64,000 nucleotides of DNA from an uncultured Caldilineaceae bacterium (GTDB lineage: Bacteria; Chloroflexota; Anaerolineae; Caldilineales; Caldilineaceae): positions 2,976,001-3,040,000 of the forward strand of contig OX638330.1 of assembly GCA_951812725.1 (NCBI GenBank). The letters run 5' to 3'. The position numbers and the translations under genes were made by a program. Below, in pieces: positions 55,506 to 64,000 of this stretch (positions are counted from its first letter, which is position 1; the number at the start of each line of letters is the position of its first letter). The notes below the pieces were generated by a model. The model saw nothing but the letters and a program-made list of their open reading frames with translations, searched no databases and had not been told where the DNA came from.

Positions 55506-57710
55506 TTACTCGAATTCACCCACTCTCAGTTTCGCTAGGGTCTTCTCAGCCTCCCATACGCCTAGCTCGACAGTTGGTTGCAGCGTTTCGAAGTCGTAGA
55601 CGACCAGCCGCAGCTCGTATTCGCCGGGTGGAAGCTCTGGAGGGAAATCAAGAAGGTGTAGAGTATCGACCGGTTCGTCTGCTTGCCATCCGTTGGTGGG
55701 AAGTGGGGTCGAGTCTTCAAGGACTGCATCCTGTTGATTTACTTTGCTGCCTTCAGTATCGTGCAGACGCAGTGAAATTGAATAGGAGACTTCCAGCCCA
55801 GGGGCGGTCTGCCATTGCATTGCTAACCACCAGGAGCGATCATGGTCCATGTTGAAGTGTTGATCCGAGAACTGTTGGTCCGAGAACAGTTGCACCATTC
55901 CCTGCCCCAGGGCAAATCCAATAAGTGAGATGCCGCCGTCGTAGTGAACAGTCAGAGGCTCGAGCCGCTCATAGAGAATCCAAGGATGTTCCAGGGAAAC
56001 ATCTGTAAAAGTGTGGACCCGAAAGCTGCTGAACTCTTCGCTAGCCCAATGGCTGCCAAACTTTGCAAGAAGCGATACGGCATGACTCTCTGCATCGGCA
56101 TCCCCGCCAACGATATCGTTGTTCCAGTCGACAAGTTTTACAGTCGTGACGCTTTTCTCTGCCTTCAGTTTGGCTTCGATTTTCTGTGCCAGGTTGTGGG
56201 GGGTCGTCGCCGCGATTATGTATGCCGGCGCAGCTTCCTGATAGAGGTACTCAAATCCAAAATGAGCGCTTTGGAAATGCTCATTATGGGTGGGATATGG
56301 CAGAAGGTAGACTGTGCCAGCCTCGGACTTGTGAGCGTTTAGAGCCCGGGCGGCGTCGGTCCATTCGGTATGATACGCTGTGTAGAATTCAGGCGTGCCT
56401 GCCCATTTGTGGAAAAAGGCGCGATAGGTGAACACTCCTTGGGTCAAGACCCACGCACTGACAACGACCATGACCGCAACTGCTGCATTTGCTTCCCTCT
56501 TGCCGAGGAGTGGACTATAGAGTCGCGGCAAGGCCTTGAACCGTTCCCGCAGAAACCAACACACCTCCCACAGCCCGACTCCGATAAGCAGGTAAATTGC
56601 AGGCGTCGCTCCGATCATACGCAGCGAATTCGGGCCATGGCCGGCGTCCCTGGTAAGCATTGCCGGCAGTAAGAGTATGATCAGCCATAGGAGCAGGAGA
56701 CGATACGCGGGCTTCCATCGCCACTTCCACACTGTCACACCTACACCGATCCAGAAGAAGGTCGCCTCCAAGGCATTCAGCATTGGTTGACCGGCGAAAT
56801 TGTATCGGTGAAGTCGATCGCCTTGGATGCCGAAGACTAGCAGGTAGTCCCATACATTTTTCACAAAGAGGACCAAGGCGTTTCCCTGGCTCTCACTGAA
56901 GAGCCACACGCCCTTACTGCGGATGAAGAAATCCTCTGGATTTACTGCGAAATAGATGAGAAGAGGAGCAGCAATCAGGGCGGCCATCCCCAGAAAAACT
57001 GTAGCAGGCACCGCCGCATGCCGCACTTTGTCTCTTGTGGAAGAATCAAATGGAAGCAAGAAACTTAAGCCGAAGAAAAGAAATAGAAAGGGTGCAAAAC
57101 GCGCGGCGTTGTAGGTGTAAGGAAGCAGGCCAACACAGATTCCAGCCAGAGCAAGCACCCAGAGATTTCGCCTTCTCCATCCCAACCAGAGTAAGGCGAG
57201 GCTCAAAGAAAGAAACAGCGGCAAATAGACAGCTCGCAGTCCCGCCCGCGACTGAAACGTCTGGCCGATGGACACTGCCAGCAGACCGGCTCCAATGCCA
57301 CTGATCAACAGACCTCGCAAGTGTGTGGAGCCAGAGGATTTCTCCTCTTTCCCGAAAAGCACTTGCCCAAGCCAGAAGACGGAAAAAACTGTAGCAGCGC
57401 TGGCCAGGGCGATCGGCAAATGAAAGGCGAGTAAAGTTCGTCCGAGAAGAGCAGTGCTTAAGGCGTTTGCATACACGCCGACAGCTTCACGGCCGCTTCC
57501 CCAATCGGGAAAGAAGACCGCATGTTTTCCCTGCAATACTTCAAGGGCATAGACGCCATCCGGCCCTTCGTCATTTTGGATTCCTGGAGGTACGGCACTA
57601 AGCCGGTAAAAGCGCAGTGCCACCACTGCCAGAATGAGTACCAGGACGATACCAACAGTAGCCAAACGCAGGTGGCTACGCTTTAGATTTCCCGATTCAG
57701 ATTGGTTCAC
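55506..57710 (-). CDS. GT39-like (ArnT/PMT-type) membrane glycosyltransferase, paralog 1
   Basis: A protein of 734 residues from GTG 57710. N-terminal helix, then YRLSAVPPGIQNDEGPDG, where the acidic pair after PPG is at the position of the catalytic Asp-Glu of GT-C enzymes such as ArnT and protein mannosyltransferases. About 11 further membrane helices run to residue ~440, followed by a soluble C-terminal domain of nearly 300 residues that ends in a beta-rich part (PPELPPGEYELRLVVYDFETLQP). GT39/83 enzymes move a sugar from a polyprenyl-phosphate donor to lipid, protein or polymer outside the membrane. Acceptor unknown. Same length and plan as the next gene. Confidence 0.85.
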   Translation of the reverse strand: MNQSESGNLKRSHLRLATVGIVLVLILAVVALRFYRLSAVPPGIQNDEGPDGVYALEVLQGKHAVFFPDWGSGREAVGVYANALSTALLGRTLLAFHLPIALASAATVFSVFWLGQVLFGKEEKSSGSTHLRGLLISGIGAGLLAVSIGQTFQSRAGLRAVYLPLFLSLSLALLWLGWRRRNLWVLALAGICVGLLPYTYNAARFAPFLFLFFGLSFLLPFDSSTRDKVRHAAVPATVFLGMAALIAAPLLIYFAVNPEDFFIRSKGVWLFSESQGNALVLFVKNVWDYLLVFGIQGDRLHRYNFAGQPMLNALEATFFWIGVGVTVWKWRWKPAYRLLLLWLIILLLPAMLTRDAGHGPNSLRMIGATPAIYLLIGVGLWEVCWFLRERFKALPRLYSPLLGKREANAAVAVMVVVSAWVLTQGVFTYRAFFHKWAGTPEFYTAYHTEWTDAARALNAHKSEAGTVYLLPYPTHNEHFQSAHFGFEYLYQEAAPAYIIAATTPHNLAQKIEAKLKAEKSVTTVKLVDWNNDIVGGDADAESHAVSLLAKFGSHWASEEFSSFRVHTFTDVSLEHPWILYERLEPLTVHYDGGISLIGFALGQGMVQLFSDQQFSDQHFNMDHDRSWWLAMQWQTAPGLEVSYSISLRLHDTEGSKVNQQDAVLEDSTPLPTNGWQADEPVDTLHLLDFPPELPPGEYELRLVVYDFETLQPTVELGVWEAEKTLAKLRVGEFE

Positions 57711-57825
57711 ATTTTTTCCGGATTGTGCTGTGGCACCTGGCGCGCCTGTTTATCGATGGCTCACCCCTTGCTTTCTTACTCCACGACTCAAAGGAGACAA
57801 CCATTGGAGCCAGGAAGTGGTCCCT

Positions 57826-60030
57826 CTACTGAGCAGTTGCAATGCGCAATCGCGCAAGAGTCAACTCTGGCTCCCAAACACCCAGCTCGACGGTCGGATT
57901 CAAGGACTCGGAGTCGTAAACGACCAGCCGCATTTCATATTCGCCAGGCGGCAGATCGGCTGGCAACTGAAATGGAAACACGGTATCGAACTGGGTGGAA
58001 GGGCCTCCGCTTCCAGTTAGGGTATGATTCGGTTTCCATAGGACAGTATCCATTTGGTAGACGCCTGCTCCCTCTTCATCATGCAGCCTGAGAGAGAACG
58101 AATAGTTGATCCCCAGGTCGGGCCCGGTGATCCATTGTAGCGCTACCCACATATTTGGGTCTTCTCCCAAGTTGAGCAGTTCCTCTGCCTTGAACTGCAT
58201 TTGTCCTTGACCGTAGGCGGCGCCCAAAAGAGTTATGCCGCCATCGTATTGAACATTCAGATGCTCAAGCTGCTCATAGAATGTCCAGGGGCTCTCCAGA
58301 TCAATGTCTGTAAAGCTACGGACGCGAAAACTGTCGAAGTCGTCGCTGCCCGAAGGGCGTCCGTATTTTCCGAGGAGAACCGCGATTCGTTCATCTTCGT
58401 CACCAGTCCAGACAGGCTTGAAATCCCATTCGACAAGCCGTACGTCGGTTGGGTTTTCCATGGACCTGATGGTAGTCTCGATCTTTCGTGCCAAATCGGG
58501 CATAGCTGTATGAAAGAGCAGGACCGGTGTCGTGTTCTGGTACAGATAGTCGAAAATGTAGTTTTGGTAGCTCTCTTCCAAGTCCATGCGCCGCTGACCG
58601 TCAGGAATCAGGTAGATGGTGCTGGTCGAGGGCGGTTGTGCATTCAGTGTCCGGACCAACTCGGTCCATTCCACTTCAGACGAATTATAGATTTCGGGTG
58701 CGGCCGCCCAGTCATGAAAATAGAGGCGATGCGTATTCTGACCCTTCAGAACCAGCAAGGCGGCAATAAGTGTGCCAATGCCGATAACGGTCCAGGTCTC
58801 GACTTTACGGGGAAACATCCTGCCCAGAAACTGAAGGGTTTCCCAGGCGCCGACTGCGGCCAAGAGATATATGGCAGGCATAGCGCCAATCATTCTCAGG
58901 GTGTGCGGCACTGAATCTCTGGCGAGCATTGCGGGCATGAGGAGGACGACCAGCCAGAGGAAGAGCAGACGTAGAGCAGGCTTGCGCCACTGCGATAGGG
59001 CGATTCCAACTCCCAGCCAGAAGAAAAGGCCTTCGCCCATGTTCAACATCGGTTGGCCAGGAAAATTGTAGCGCCAGTAACGGTCGCCGCCGATTCCAAA
59101 AACCTGCAGATGTTCCCACACATTGATCAGCAGGATTCTGAGTGGAGCACCTTGACTGTTGCTGGGATGGAACACCGAAACCTGACTGCTGCGCGCAAAG
59201 AAGTACTCGGGATTCAGTGCAAAATAGATGAGAATTGGGGCTGCTACCAACAGGGCGACGCCTGCAAAAATGCAGACCCGCCAAAGGTGCTGCTTGTTCA
59301 GACTTGCTCCTTGGCGCACTTTGGTTTCCCTGTAAATGAGGGGTAGGAAACTCAAGCCAAAAAGAACGAAGAGAAACGGAACGAAACGGGCCGCAAGATA
59401 TGTATAGGGAAGGATGCCCGCGCACACACCGGCTGCAATTATTTCCCAACGGCTGCTTTTTCTCCACCCCAACCACAAGAGGGCAATACAGAGTGCAAGG
59501 ACAAGCGGCAGGAAGTTAGCTCTGAGCGCAGTTCGTCCAATGATCGTCTGGCCTAGAGAAACGGCCAGCAGACCGGCCCCCAATCCGCCGATAAAGACGC
59601 CTCGCCACGGGTTTGCTTTCTCTCCTGGCCCTGCTTCCCGGAAGAGCACGTACCCGAGCCAGAATGTCGCAAAGAGCGTAGCAGTACTGGCGAGCGCAGC
59701 CGGCAGGCGAAGTGCAAGTTCTGTACGGCCCTGGAGGGCGGTGGCCAGCGCGACAGCGTAGGCCATCAGACCTTCGAGGCCATCGTTTTTCTCAGGAAAG
59801 AAAACTGTGTGCTCACCTCTCAGCACTTGTAGGGCGTTTGCTCCGTGTATCCCTTCGTCGAGGAGGAGCCCCGGAGGCAACTCGCTCAGACGCTGGAATC
59901 GCAGCGTTACGGCCGCAATCGACAGTGCAAGCAGAATAGCCGCTGACACCAACGCCAGCCTAAGGCGATCGTCATTTTCTGTTTCGGAAGCTCCGGCAGA
60001 CCTCTTCCCGGATAAGGGCGTTTCAGACAT
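57826..60030 (-). CDS. GT39-like membrane glycosyltransferase, paralog 2
   Basis: A protein of 734 residues from ATG 60030. Same architecture as paralog 1: RLSELPPGLLLDEGIHGAN with the acidic pair, GLGAGLLAVSLGQTIIGRTALRANFLPL, many helices, and the C-terminal PADLPPGEYEMRLVVYDSESLNP. The two are clearly related over their whole length, though diverged. Only 115 bases separate them, so they form a tandem. The C-terminal beta domain resembles a carbohydrate-binding or sandwich fold and may recognise the acceptor; this is inference. Confidence 0.85.
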   Translation of the reverse strand: MSETPLSGKRSAGASETENDDRLRLALVSAAILLALSIAAVTLRFQRLSELPPGLLLDEGIHGANALQVLRGEHTVFFPEKNDGLEGLMAYAVALATALQGRTELALRLPAALASTATLFATFWLGYVLFREAGPGEKANPWRGVFIGGLGAGLLAVSLGQTIIGRTALRANFLPLVLALCIALLWLGWRKSSRWEIIAAGVCAGILPYTYLAARFVPFLFVLFGLSFLPLIYRETKVRQGASLNKQHLWRVCIFAGVALLVAAPILIYFALNPEYFFARSSQVSVFHPSNSQGAPLRILLINVWEHLQVFGIGGDRYWRYNFPGQPMLNMGEGLFFWLGVGIALSQWRKPALRLLFLWLVVLLMPAMLARDSVPHTLRMIGAMPAIYLLAAVGAWETLQFLGRMFPRKVETWTVIGIGTLIAALLVLKGQNTHRLYFHDWAAAPEIYNSSEVEWTELVRTLNAQPPSTSTIYLIPDGQRRMDLEESYQNYIFDYLYQNTTPVLLFHTAMPDLARKIETTIRSMENPTDVRLVEWDFKPVWTGDEDERIAVLLGKYGRPSGSDDFDSFRVRSFTDIDLESPWTFYEQLEHLNVQYDGGITLLGAAYGQGQMQFKAEELLNLGEDPNMWVALQWITGPDLGINYSFSLRLHDEEGAGVYQMDTVLWKPNHTLTGSGGPSTQFDTVFPFQLPADLPPGEYEMRLVVYDSESLNPTVELGVWEPELTLARLRIATAQ

Positions 60031-60595
60031 TCGCGTTGTTCAGGTCCTCTCTTCCTTTATGTTCACCTCTGCGGGTCGTGAGGTCTGGCCGATGGAGGCT
60101 GCTATTGATCTTGTCCCCAATTCCTGTCACCTGCAAGCCTCGCCAAAGGTCGGACCATCGGCTCTCTCCGTATCTCCAGAATAGAAGCAGCCCCATCCAG
60201 GACGTGACGAATAAGGTGGCTGCTCTGTCAAGTGCCGGCGGCAGGTGAAAGGCCAACAGCGAAGATCCCGTAAGACGAGTAGCGAGAGCGGTGGAAAACT
60301 TTGCCATCGCCTCATGGCCGCTAGCACTAACACTAAAGTATACAGTGCGTTTTCCTTGAAATGCTTGTAGAGCATCCACTCTGTTTGCTTCTTCACCGTC
60401 TTTGATGCCCGGCGGGACATTGGAGAGGCGGTAAAAAGGCGTAAAGACAGCCGAGACTGCCTGAGCGAATAAACTCTCCACCGCGGACACAATGGTCCCG
60501 GCGCGACCAGGCGCTAAGACCCCTGCCGGTTTGTGCGACGACTCGAGGACAGACGCTGCAGCAGGCATGTCAATAACGCGGCTCAGGTTTTCCAT
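60023..60595 (-). pseudogene. Truncated third GT39-like paralog
   Basis: About 190 residues from ATG 60595 (an earlier ATG is at 60706). It matches only the N-terminal part of its neighbours: FYRLSNVPPGIKDGEEANRVDALQAFQGKRTVYFS, then LLAFHLPPALDRAATLFVTSWMG. The acidic pair after PPG is altered (KDGEE instead of NDEG or LDEG). After the GIG of the next helix the frame changes; SIGQT is still readable in another frame. The remainder is missing and the frame ends eight bases inside the start of paralog 2. A decayed or truncated duplicate; a short regulatory product cannot be excluded. Confidence 0.75.
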
Positions 60596-60831
60596 AGCGT
60601 TCGGTCGCAGAGATATGGGGCCTCCATAGCGGGCGGGCCCTCTATGGAGGCACAATTTACACAGATTATATTGTTCTGATATTCGTCGTCGGGACGGCAT
60701 TCCCATAGACGGGGCACTACCATTTCAGAGGACCTGAGACTCCCTGTGGCCGCCTTACTCAACGGTGCATCAAGGATGCTTTCGTGAGTCGCCTGACAGT
60801 GGAAACAAGCTTGCCGGAGACGAGTAAACTG

Positions 60832-61938
60832 CTACGGCAAGCTCTTGTCGTGATGGCTCAGGGGTTCGGCCCCGTTTGCTGTGACCAGGAAGGCGTCTTC
60901 CAAGCGAATGCTGGTAACGCTCGGGATATAGATGCCGGGCTCCAGCATGATCACGTTGCCCTCCTGAAATCGCTCCTGGTTGTAGGGGACGATGCGGGGC
61001 TCTTCATGACCGGTCAGCCCAATACCGTGACCGGTGTGGTGGGGGTAGACCTCGTAGCCGCCGTTTGCCATGAAGCTGCGAACCTTTTGGTCAACTTCCT
61101 GCGCGACTACGCCTGGACGAATGAGGGAGACTGCATAGGCCAAGGCCTCCTCTACGAACTTGTGCATTTGAAACTGCTGGGCGGTGGGCTGCTCGGCATA
61201 GTAGGTGGCACAGCTGTCGGTCCAGTAGCCGTCGACCACGACGCTCAGGTCGAGAATGAGGGCATCGTTCGCAATGATTTCGAAGTCGAGGGGCGCGGCG
61301 CTCATGTTAGCCGGGCGATGGCCGACGATGCAGTCGTTGCCCATCTGCATCCATTTGCCGGCCTCCCGCTCCACTGCAGTCTGCACCTCGGTCCAGACGT
61401 CTATCTCGCGCTGGCCCAAGCGTACTGCCTTGCGGCCGGCGTCATGCCCTATTGTAACCAGACGAAAGCCTTCGCGGATGCGGGCTAACTCCTCGTCCGT
61501 TTTGACCGCTCGCAGCGGCAGCAGACTGCCCTCAAGCGATAGGGGCTCGCAACCGGGCCGTGCGTCGAGGAAGGTCTGCCACAGGGCAAGCGGGAGGCTC
61601 TTATCTTCTACGCCAACCCGGCCTGATTTCCCGCTGCCATTTGCAAGCAAGTCGCGCAACGCTTCGGCAAGCCGACTCGGGGCGTCAATAGGCTGGTCAA
61701 TTGTATAGCCTACAAAGGAAATGTGCGCGCAGTCGGGTTCTGAACTAAAGGTGGAGGCATCGGCAAAGCCTTCGTCGGCAAAGAGCGTGAAACTGCCGCG
61801 CTCGAAGAAGAGCAGAGCCGGCGCGGGCAGATTGAGGCCTGTCAGCCAGCGCACGCTGTCATGATCTGTAAATAGCGCCAACTCGACCCCTGTTTCATCA
61901 AGTAGCTGCACGGCGCGTTGTCGTTGTTCTTTGTGCAT
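60832..61938 (-). CDS. M24 family metallopeptidase (Xaa-Pro aminopeptidase-like)
   Basis: A protein of 368 residues from ATG 61938. The N-terminal creatinase-like domain (VRWLTGLNLPAPALLFFERG) is followed by the pita-bread catalytic domain. Metal ligands are visible: two Asp in LILDLSVVVDGYWTDSC, His in HHTGHGIGL, Glu in MLEPGIY and Glu in RLEDAFLV. It removes N-terminal residues before proline, or acts on dipeptides or creatine-like substrates. Length is typical for bacterial PepQ/YpdF types (350-370). It shares strand and spacing with the aldolase and E2 genes. Confidence 0.92.
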   Translation of the reverse strand: MHKEQRQRAVQLLDETGVELALFTDHDSVRWLTGLNLPAPALLFFERGSFTLFADEGFADASTFSSEPDCAHISFVGYTIDQPIDAPSRLAEALRDLLANGSGKSGRVGVEDKSLPLALWQTFLDARPGCEPLSLEGSLLPLRAVKTDEELARIREGFRLVTIGHDAGRKAVRLGQREIDVWTEVQTAVEREAGKWMQMGNDCIVGHRPANMSAAPLDFEIIANDALILDLSVVVDGYWTDSCATYYAEQPTAQQFQMHKFVEEALAYAVSLIRPGVVAQEVDQKVRSFMANGGYEVYPHHTGHGIGLTGHEEPRIVPYNQERFQEGNVIMLEPGIYIPSVTSIRLEDAFLVTANGAEPLSHHDKSLP

Positions 61939-61997
61939 TAGTCTTGACGTCCCTTACTTGTTGCTCGGCTTGCAGAGCACGGATTTGACTCTTCTGC

Positions 61998-62879
61998 CTA
62001 CCACGGCATCTGGCGCGCGGTATATTCGCGGCCTATGCGGGCCGCCTCTTCGGTTGCTGAACCGACCATGACGCCCTCATCTATGCGTTCCGCAACGTCA
62101 TGGGGACGGACGCCGTTGAGGAAGAAGACATTGGCTGCATCGCAGGCGGCCTTTACGCGGGCTCGGGCCGCACTCATTTCGGGCGGGAAGGGCGGGTCAT
62201 GCGCGTCTGCATGGCCTAGGCTCATGCCCATGTCTCCCGGTCCCCACTCGGCGAAGGCGATACCGGGTACTGCAGCGCTGGCTTCGGCATTTTCGAGTGC
62301 GCGGCGGTTCTCGATTTTGAGACCCAGCATTATCTCGCCGTCGGGATTCAGCGGCCAGACGTCAGCCTTCTGGACATATTCCTGGGAGTTGACGCCCCAG
62401 ATCTCAGCTGCCATCGCTTGTCCTCCGGCACCCCTGCGGCCTTGGGACAGGGCACCTGGATCATCCGAAACGCCGATGGCGTGGACGGGGTAGCGGGAGG
62501 ACTCGACGAATACCTTGACCGCGCCAGGCGTTTCCGCATGGCAGAGGAGAATCCCATGGACGCCGCGCGCCAGGACTTGCTTGATCATCCAGGCGTTTGC
62601 CCGCATCACATTTTCGTCGGTGCCGTCGGTAGGGATCGTGCAGATGACAGACGGCGTGCGGTGTCCGCTCCTGGTTGTGCCCGCGTCGACAAGCCCGCGC
62701 ATGAATGCACTCAGCCCGACCAAGTCGAAGGCGCCGTGCTCAAAATCCACCATCAGGTAGTCGGCCCAGGTGTCGCTGTGCGCTGTGCCGTTCTCGTAGT
62801 TCAAACCACCGTGGACGCCCGAATAGTAGATAGGCTGTCCGGCCTCCAGCAACTCAATCGCTCTGTTAATGCGCGGCAT
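61998..62879 (-). CDS. HpcH/HpaI-type aldolase/citrate lyase family protein
   Basis: A protein of 293 residues. ATG 62879 (MPRINRAIELL) has AAGGAGG just upstream; the longer frame adds 15 residues of poor quality. The class II pyruvate-aldolase fold has DYLMVDFEHGAFD (base and metal region), ICTIPTDG, GVHGILLCHAE, LGLKIENRRALENAE (Glu ligand) and FAEWGPGDMGMSLG (Asp ligand). Relatives split 2-keto-3-deoxy acids to pyruvate plus an aldehyde, a reaction that would connect the sugar-acid dehydratases in this window to pyruvate and the adjacent 2-oxoacid dehydrogenase. Specificity unproven. Confidence 0.9.
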   Translation of the reverse strand: MPRINRAIELLEAGQPIYYSGVHGGLNYENGTAHSDTWADYLMVDFEHGAFDLVGLSAFMRGLVDAGTTRSGHRTPSVICTIPTDGTDENVMRANAWMIKQVLARGVHGILLCHAETPGAVKVFVESSRYPVHAIGVSDDPGALSQGRRGAGGQAMAAEIWGVNSQEYVQKADVWPLNPDGEIMLGLKIENRRALENAEASAAVPGIAFAEWGPGDMGMSLGHADAHDPPFPPEMSAARARVKAACDAANVFFLNGVRPHDVAERIDEGVMVGSATEEAARIGREYTARQMPW

Positions 62880-62927
62880 ACCGCCTCCTTGCTTTGAAGT
62901 GGCTGTGGCTGACAGCGCCACCATGAA

Positions 62928-64000
62928 TTACAACGCTCGCAGCGGCTCTTCGATCATGCCGACAAGTGCATCCAGGAACTGGGCGGCGCGGACACCGTCG
63001 ACAGCACGGTGGTCGCAGGACAGGGTCAGGGTCATCATCGGGCGTACGACAGGCTGCCCATTCTCGGCTACAACTCGATCGGCGATTCGGCCCACCGCCA
63101 GGATCGCGGCCTGGGGCGGGTTGACGATTGCGTTGAAGGCATCGACACCGTACATGCCCAGATTGCTAATTGTAAAGGTCCCGCCGGCAAAGTCGTCGGG
63201 AAGTAGTCCGGCGCCGTTGGCGCGGGCGACGAGGTCGGCCCTGCGCGCGGCAATCTCATCGACGCGCAGGCGGTCGGCGCTATGGACAACCGGGACAAGC
63301 AGCCCGTCTTCAACTGCAATGGCCAAGCCAACGTTTATGTCCGGGTTGGTAACGATTTTGCCGTCATCCCAGAAGGAGTTGAGGCGAGGGAAACGGGCCA
63401 GAGAGAGCGCAGACAGCTTCGTAAGCATGTCGGTGTAGGTGATTTTTTCACCGTCTGCGGCGCCGGCCGCGAGAAGCGTACGCCAGTTCATCAGTTGGGC
63501 TGCGCTTACGTCACGCACCAGGTAGAAGTGGGGCACGCTGGTCCAACTATCTGTCAGGCGTTGGGCCATGATCTGCCACATGCGCGAAACGGACTGCGTT
63601 TCCGGTTCGATCGCGGACGCACGGTCGGTGGTTGCGGCCACTTCGGGGACAGGTTGCGGCAGGATTTCGGCTTGAGGATCTGCAACCATGGGGACATCGG
63701 CGGCGAGTACGGCGCCTTCGGGACCATGTCCGTCAAGCGTCGCCAGGTCGATGCCTCGTTCGCGCGCAAGGCGCCGCGCCTTAGGCGAGGCGAGAACGCG
63801 CGAGTCGGAACCGGCTGCGCGGATATGGGCTTCCACGTCTTCCTTGGAGATGCGACCGCCAGCGGCCGAAACCTGTGACAGATCGACTCCGTGTTCGGCG
63901 GCGATGCGCGCTGCGACCGGGCTGGAAGGAAGAGGAGGGTCTGCGGGCTTGTCTTCGGCCGGGGCCTCCTGTGGGTCGCTCGCTTGCTGCGGCGCGGGCA
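62928..64000 (-). CDS. 2-Oxoacid dehydrogenase E2 component, 5' end beyond the window, two peripheral-subunit-binding domains
   Basis: The frame is open from the right window edge to a stop at 62928, about 357 residues visible. After an Ala/Pro/Glu-rich linker come two peripheral-subunit-binding domains ([16 protein letters not shown] to [10 protein letters not shown], then [16 protein letters not shown] to VLAADV). The acyltransferase core follows, with [43 protein letters not shown] and [15 protein letters not shown]. The lipoyl domain must lie to the right of 64000. It resembles the pyruvate-dehydrogenase E2 class. Together with the gene at 41184 it shows that this organism has at least two E2 proteins with doubled docking domains. 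Confidence 0.92.
   Translation of the reverse strand, partial: PAPQQASDPQEAPAEDKPADPPLPSSPVAARIAAEHGVDLSQVSAAGGRISKEDVEAHIRAAGSDSRVLASPKARRLARERGIDLATLDGHGPEGAVLAADVPMVADPQAEILPQPVPEVAATTDRASAIEPETQSVSRMWQIMAQRLTDSWTSVPHFYLVRDVSAAQLMNWRTLLAAGAADGEKITYTDMLTKLSALSLARFPRLNSFWDDGKIVTNPDINVGLAIAVEDGLLVPVVHSADRLRVDEIAARRADLVARANGAGLLPDDFAGGTFTISNLGMYGVDAFNAIVNPPQAAILAVGRIADRVVAENGQPVVRPMMTLTLSCDHRAVDGVRAAQFLDALVGMIEEPLRAL

Noticed and set aside
60784..61488. A plus-strand frame opposite the M24 peptidase
   Set aside because: A shadow of a gene whose metal ligands are all present.

Overview
The window reads as a chromosomal segment of a free-living, sugar-acid-degrading heterotrophic bacterium. Gene density is moderate, composition is mid-to-high GC, and the promoters look like ordinary sigma70 sites. 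The combination of Tat/lipoprotein sugar-binding proteins with paired CUT1 permeases, many enolase-superfamily dehydratases, zinc-ribbon/LysM membrane proteins and tandem GT39-like membrane proteins resembles Chloroflexota of the Caldilineales/Anaerolineae type. That assignment is inference: no rRNA or other decisive marker is present.

Layout. 0-6 kb: tail of a zinc alcohol dehydrogenase, a zinc-ribbon/LysM membrane protein, then a TIM-barrel isomerase, a Gfo/Idh/MocA oxidoreductase and an OSBS/NSAR-type enolase-superfamily enzyme. 6-9 kb: DUF429 protein and glnS. 9-14.4 kb: hexuronate and sugar-acid catabolism (mannonate-oxidoreductase-like SDR, uxaC, a ketoglutarate-semialdehyde-dehydrogenase-like enzyme, a sugar-acid dehydratase). 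14.5-20.5 kb: housekeeping (rpsT with a clear promoter and terminator, nth, alr, a PHP phosphoesterase, aspS), plus a candidate structured ncRNA at 17.9-18.14 kb with its own promoter, a long closing stem and a terminator. 20.7-28.7 kb: a beta-propeller protein, ABC system 1 (permease-permease-binding protein), a PIG-L deacetylase, a ferredoxin and a 2-hydroxyacid dehydrogenase.

28.6-36.1 kb is the most unusual stretch. A block made of the 5' end of the hydroxyacid dehydrogenase, its divergent control region and the operon binding protein-permease-permease-dehydratase was duplicated in tandem. The downstream copy is intact (31.5-36.1 kb). In the upstream copy one permease survives, while the binding protein, the other permease and the dehydratase are lost or decayed. 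The decayed dehydratase carries a 284-bp MITE-like element with terminal inverted repeats and an 8-bp target duplication. Relatives of that element lie at 18.2-18.5 and 42.7-43.2 kb.

36-43 kb: a BrnT/BrnA toxin-antitoxin pair behind an 18-bp palindrome, a hydroxyacid dehydrogenase, an SDR that lacks the catalytic lysine, and an E1alpha-E1beta-E2 2-oxoacid dehydrogenase operon without E3. 43-53 kb: ABC systems 3 and 4, a rhamnonate-dehydratase-like gene broken by one in-frame TAA, and a luciferase-like monooxygenase. 53-64 kb (minus strand): a second 2-oxoacid dehydrogenase E2 (cut by the window end), an HpcH/HpaI aldolase, an M24 peptidase, three tandem GT39-like genes (one decayed), a small membrane protein and a Gfo/Idh/MocA oxidoreductase.

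Taken together, the genes describe uptake of sugars or sugar acids by four CUT1 ABC systems, none with an ATPase here. Oxidation, isomerisation and dehydration by SDR, Gfo/Idh, UxaC and enolase-superfamily enzymes would follow, with aldolase and 2-oxoacid dehydrogenase steps feeding central metabolism.
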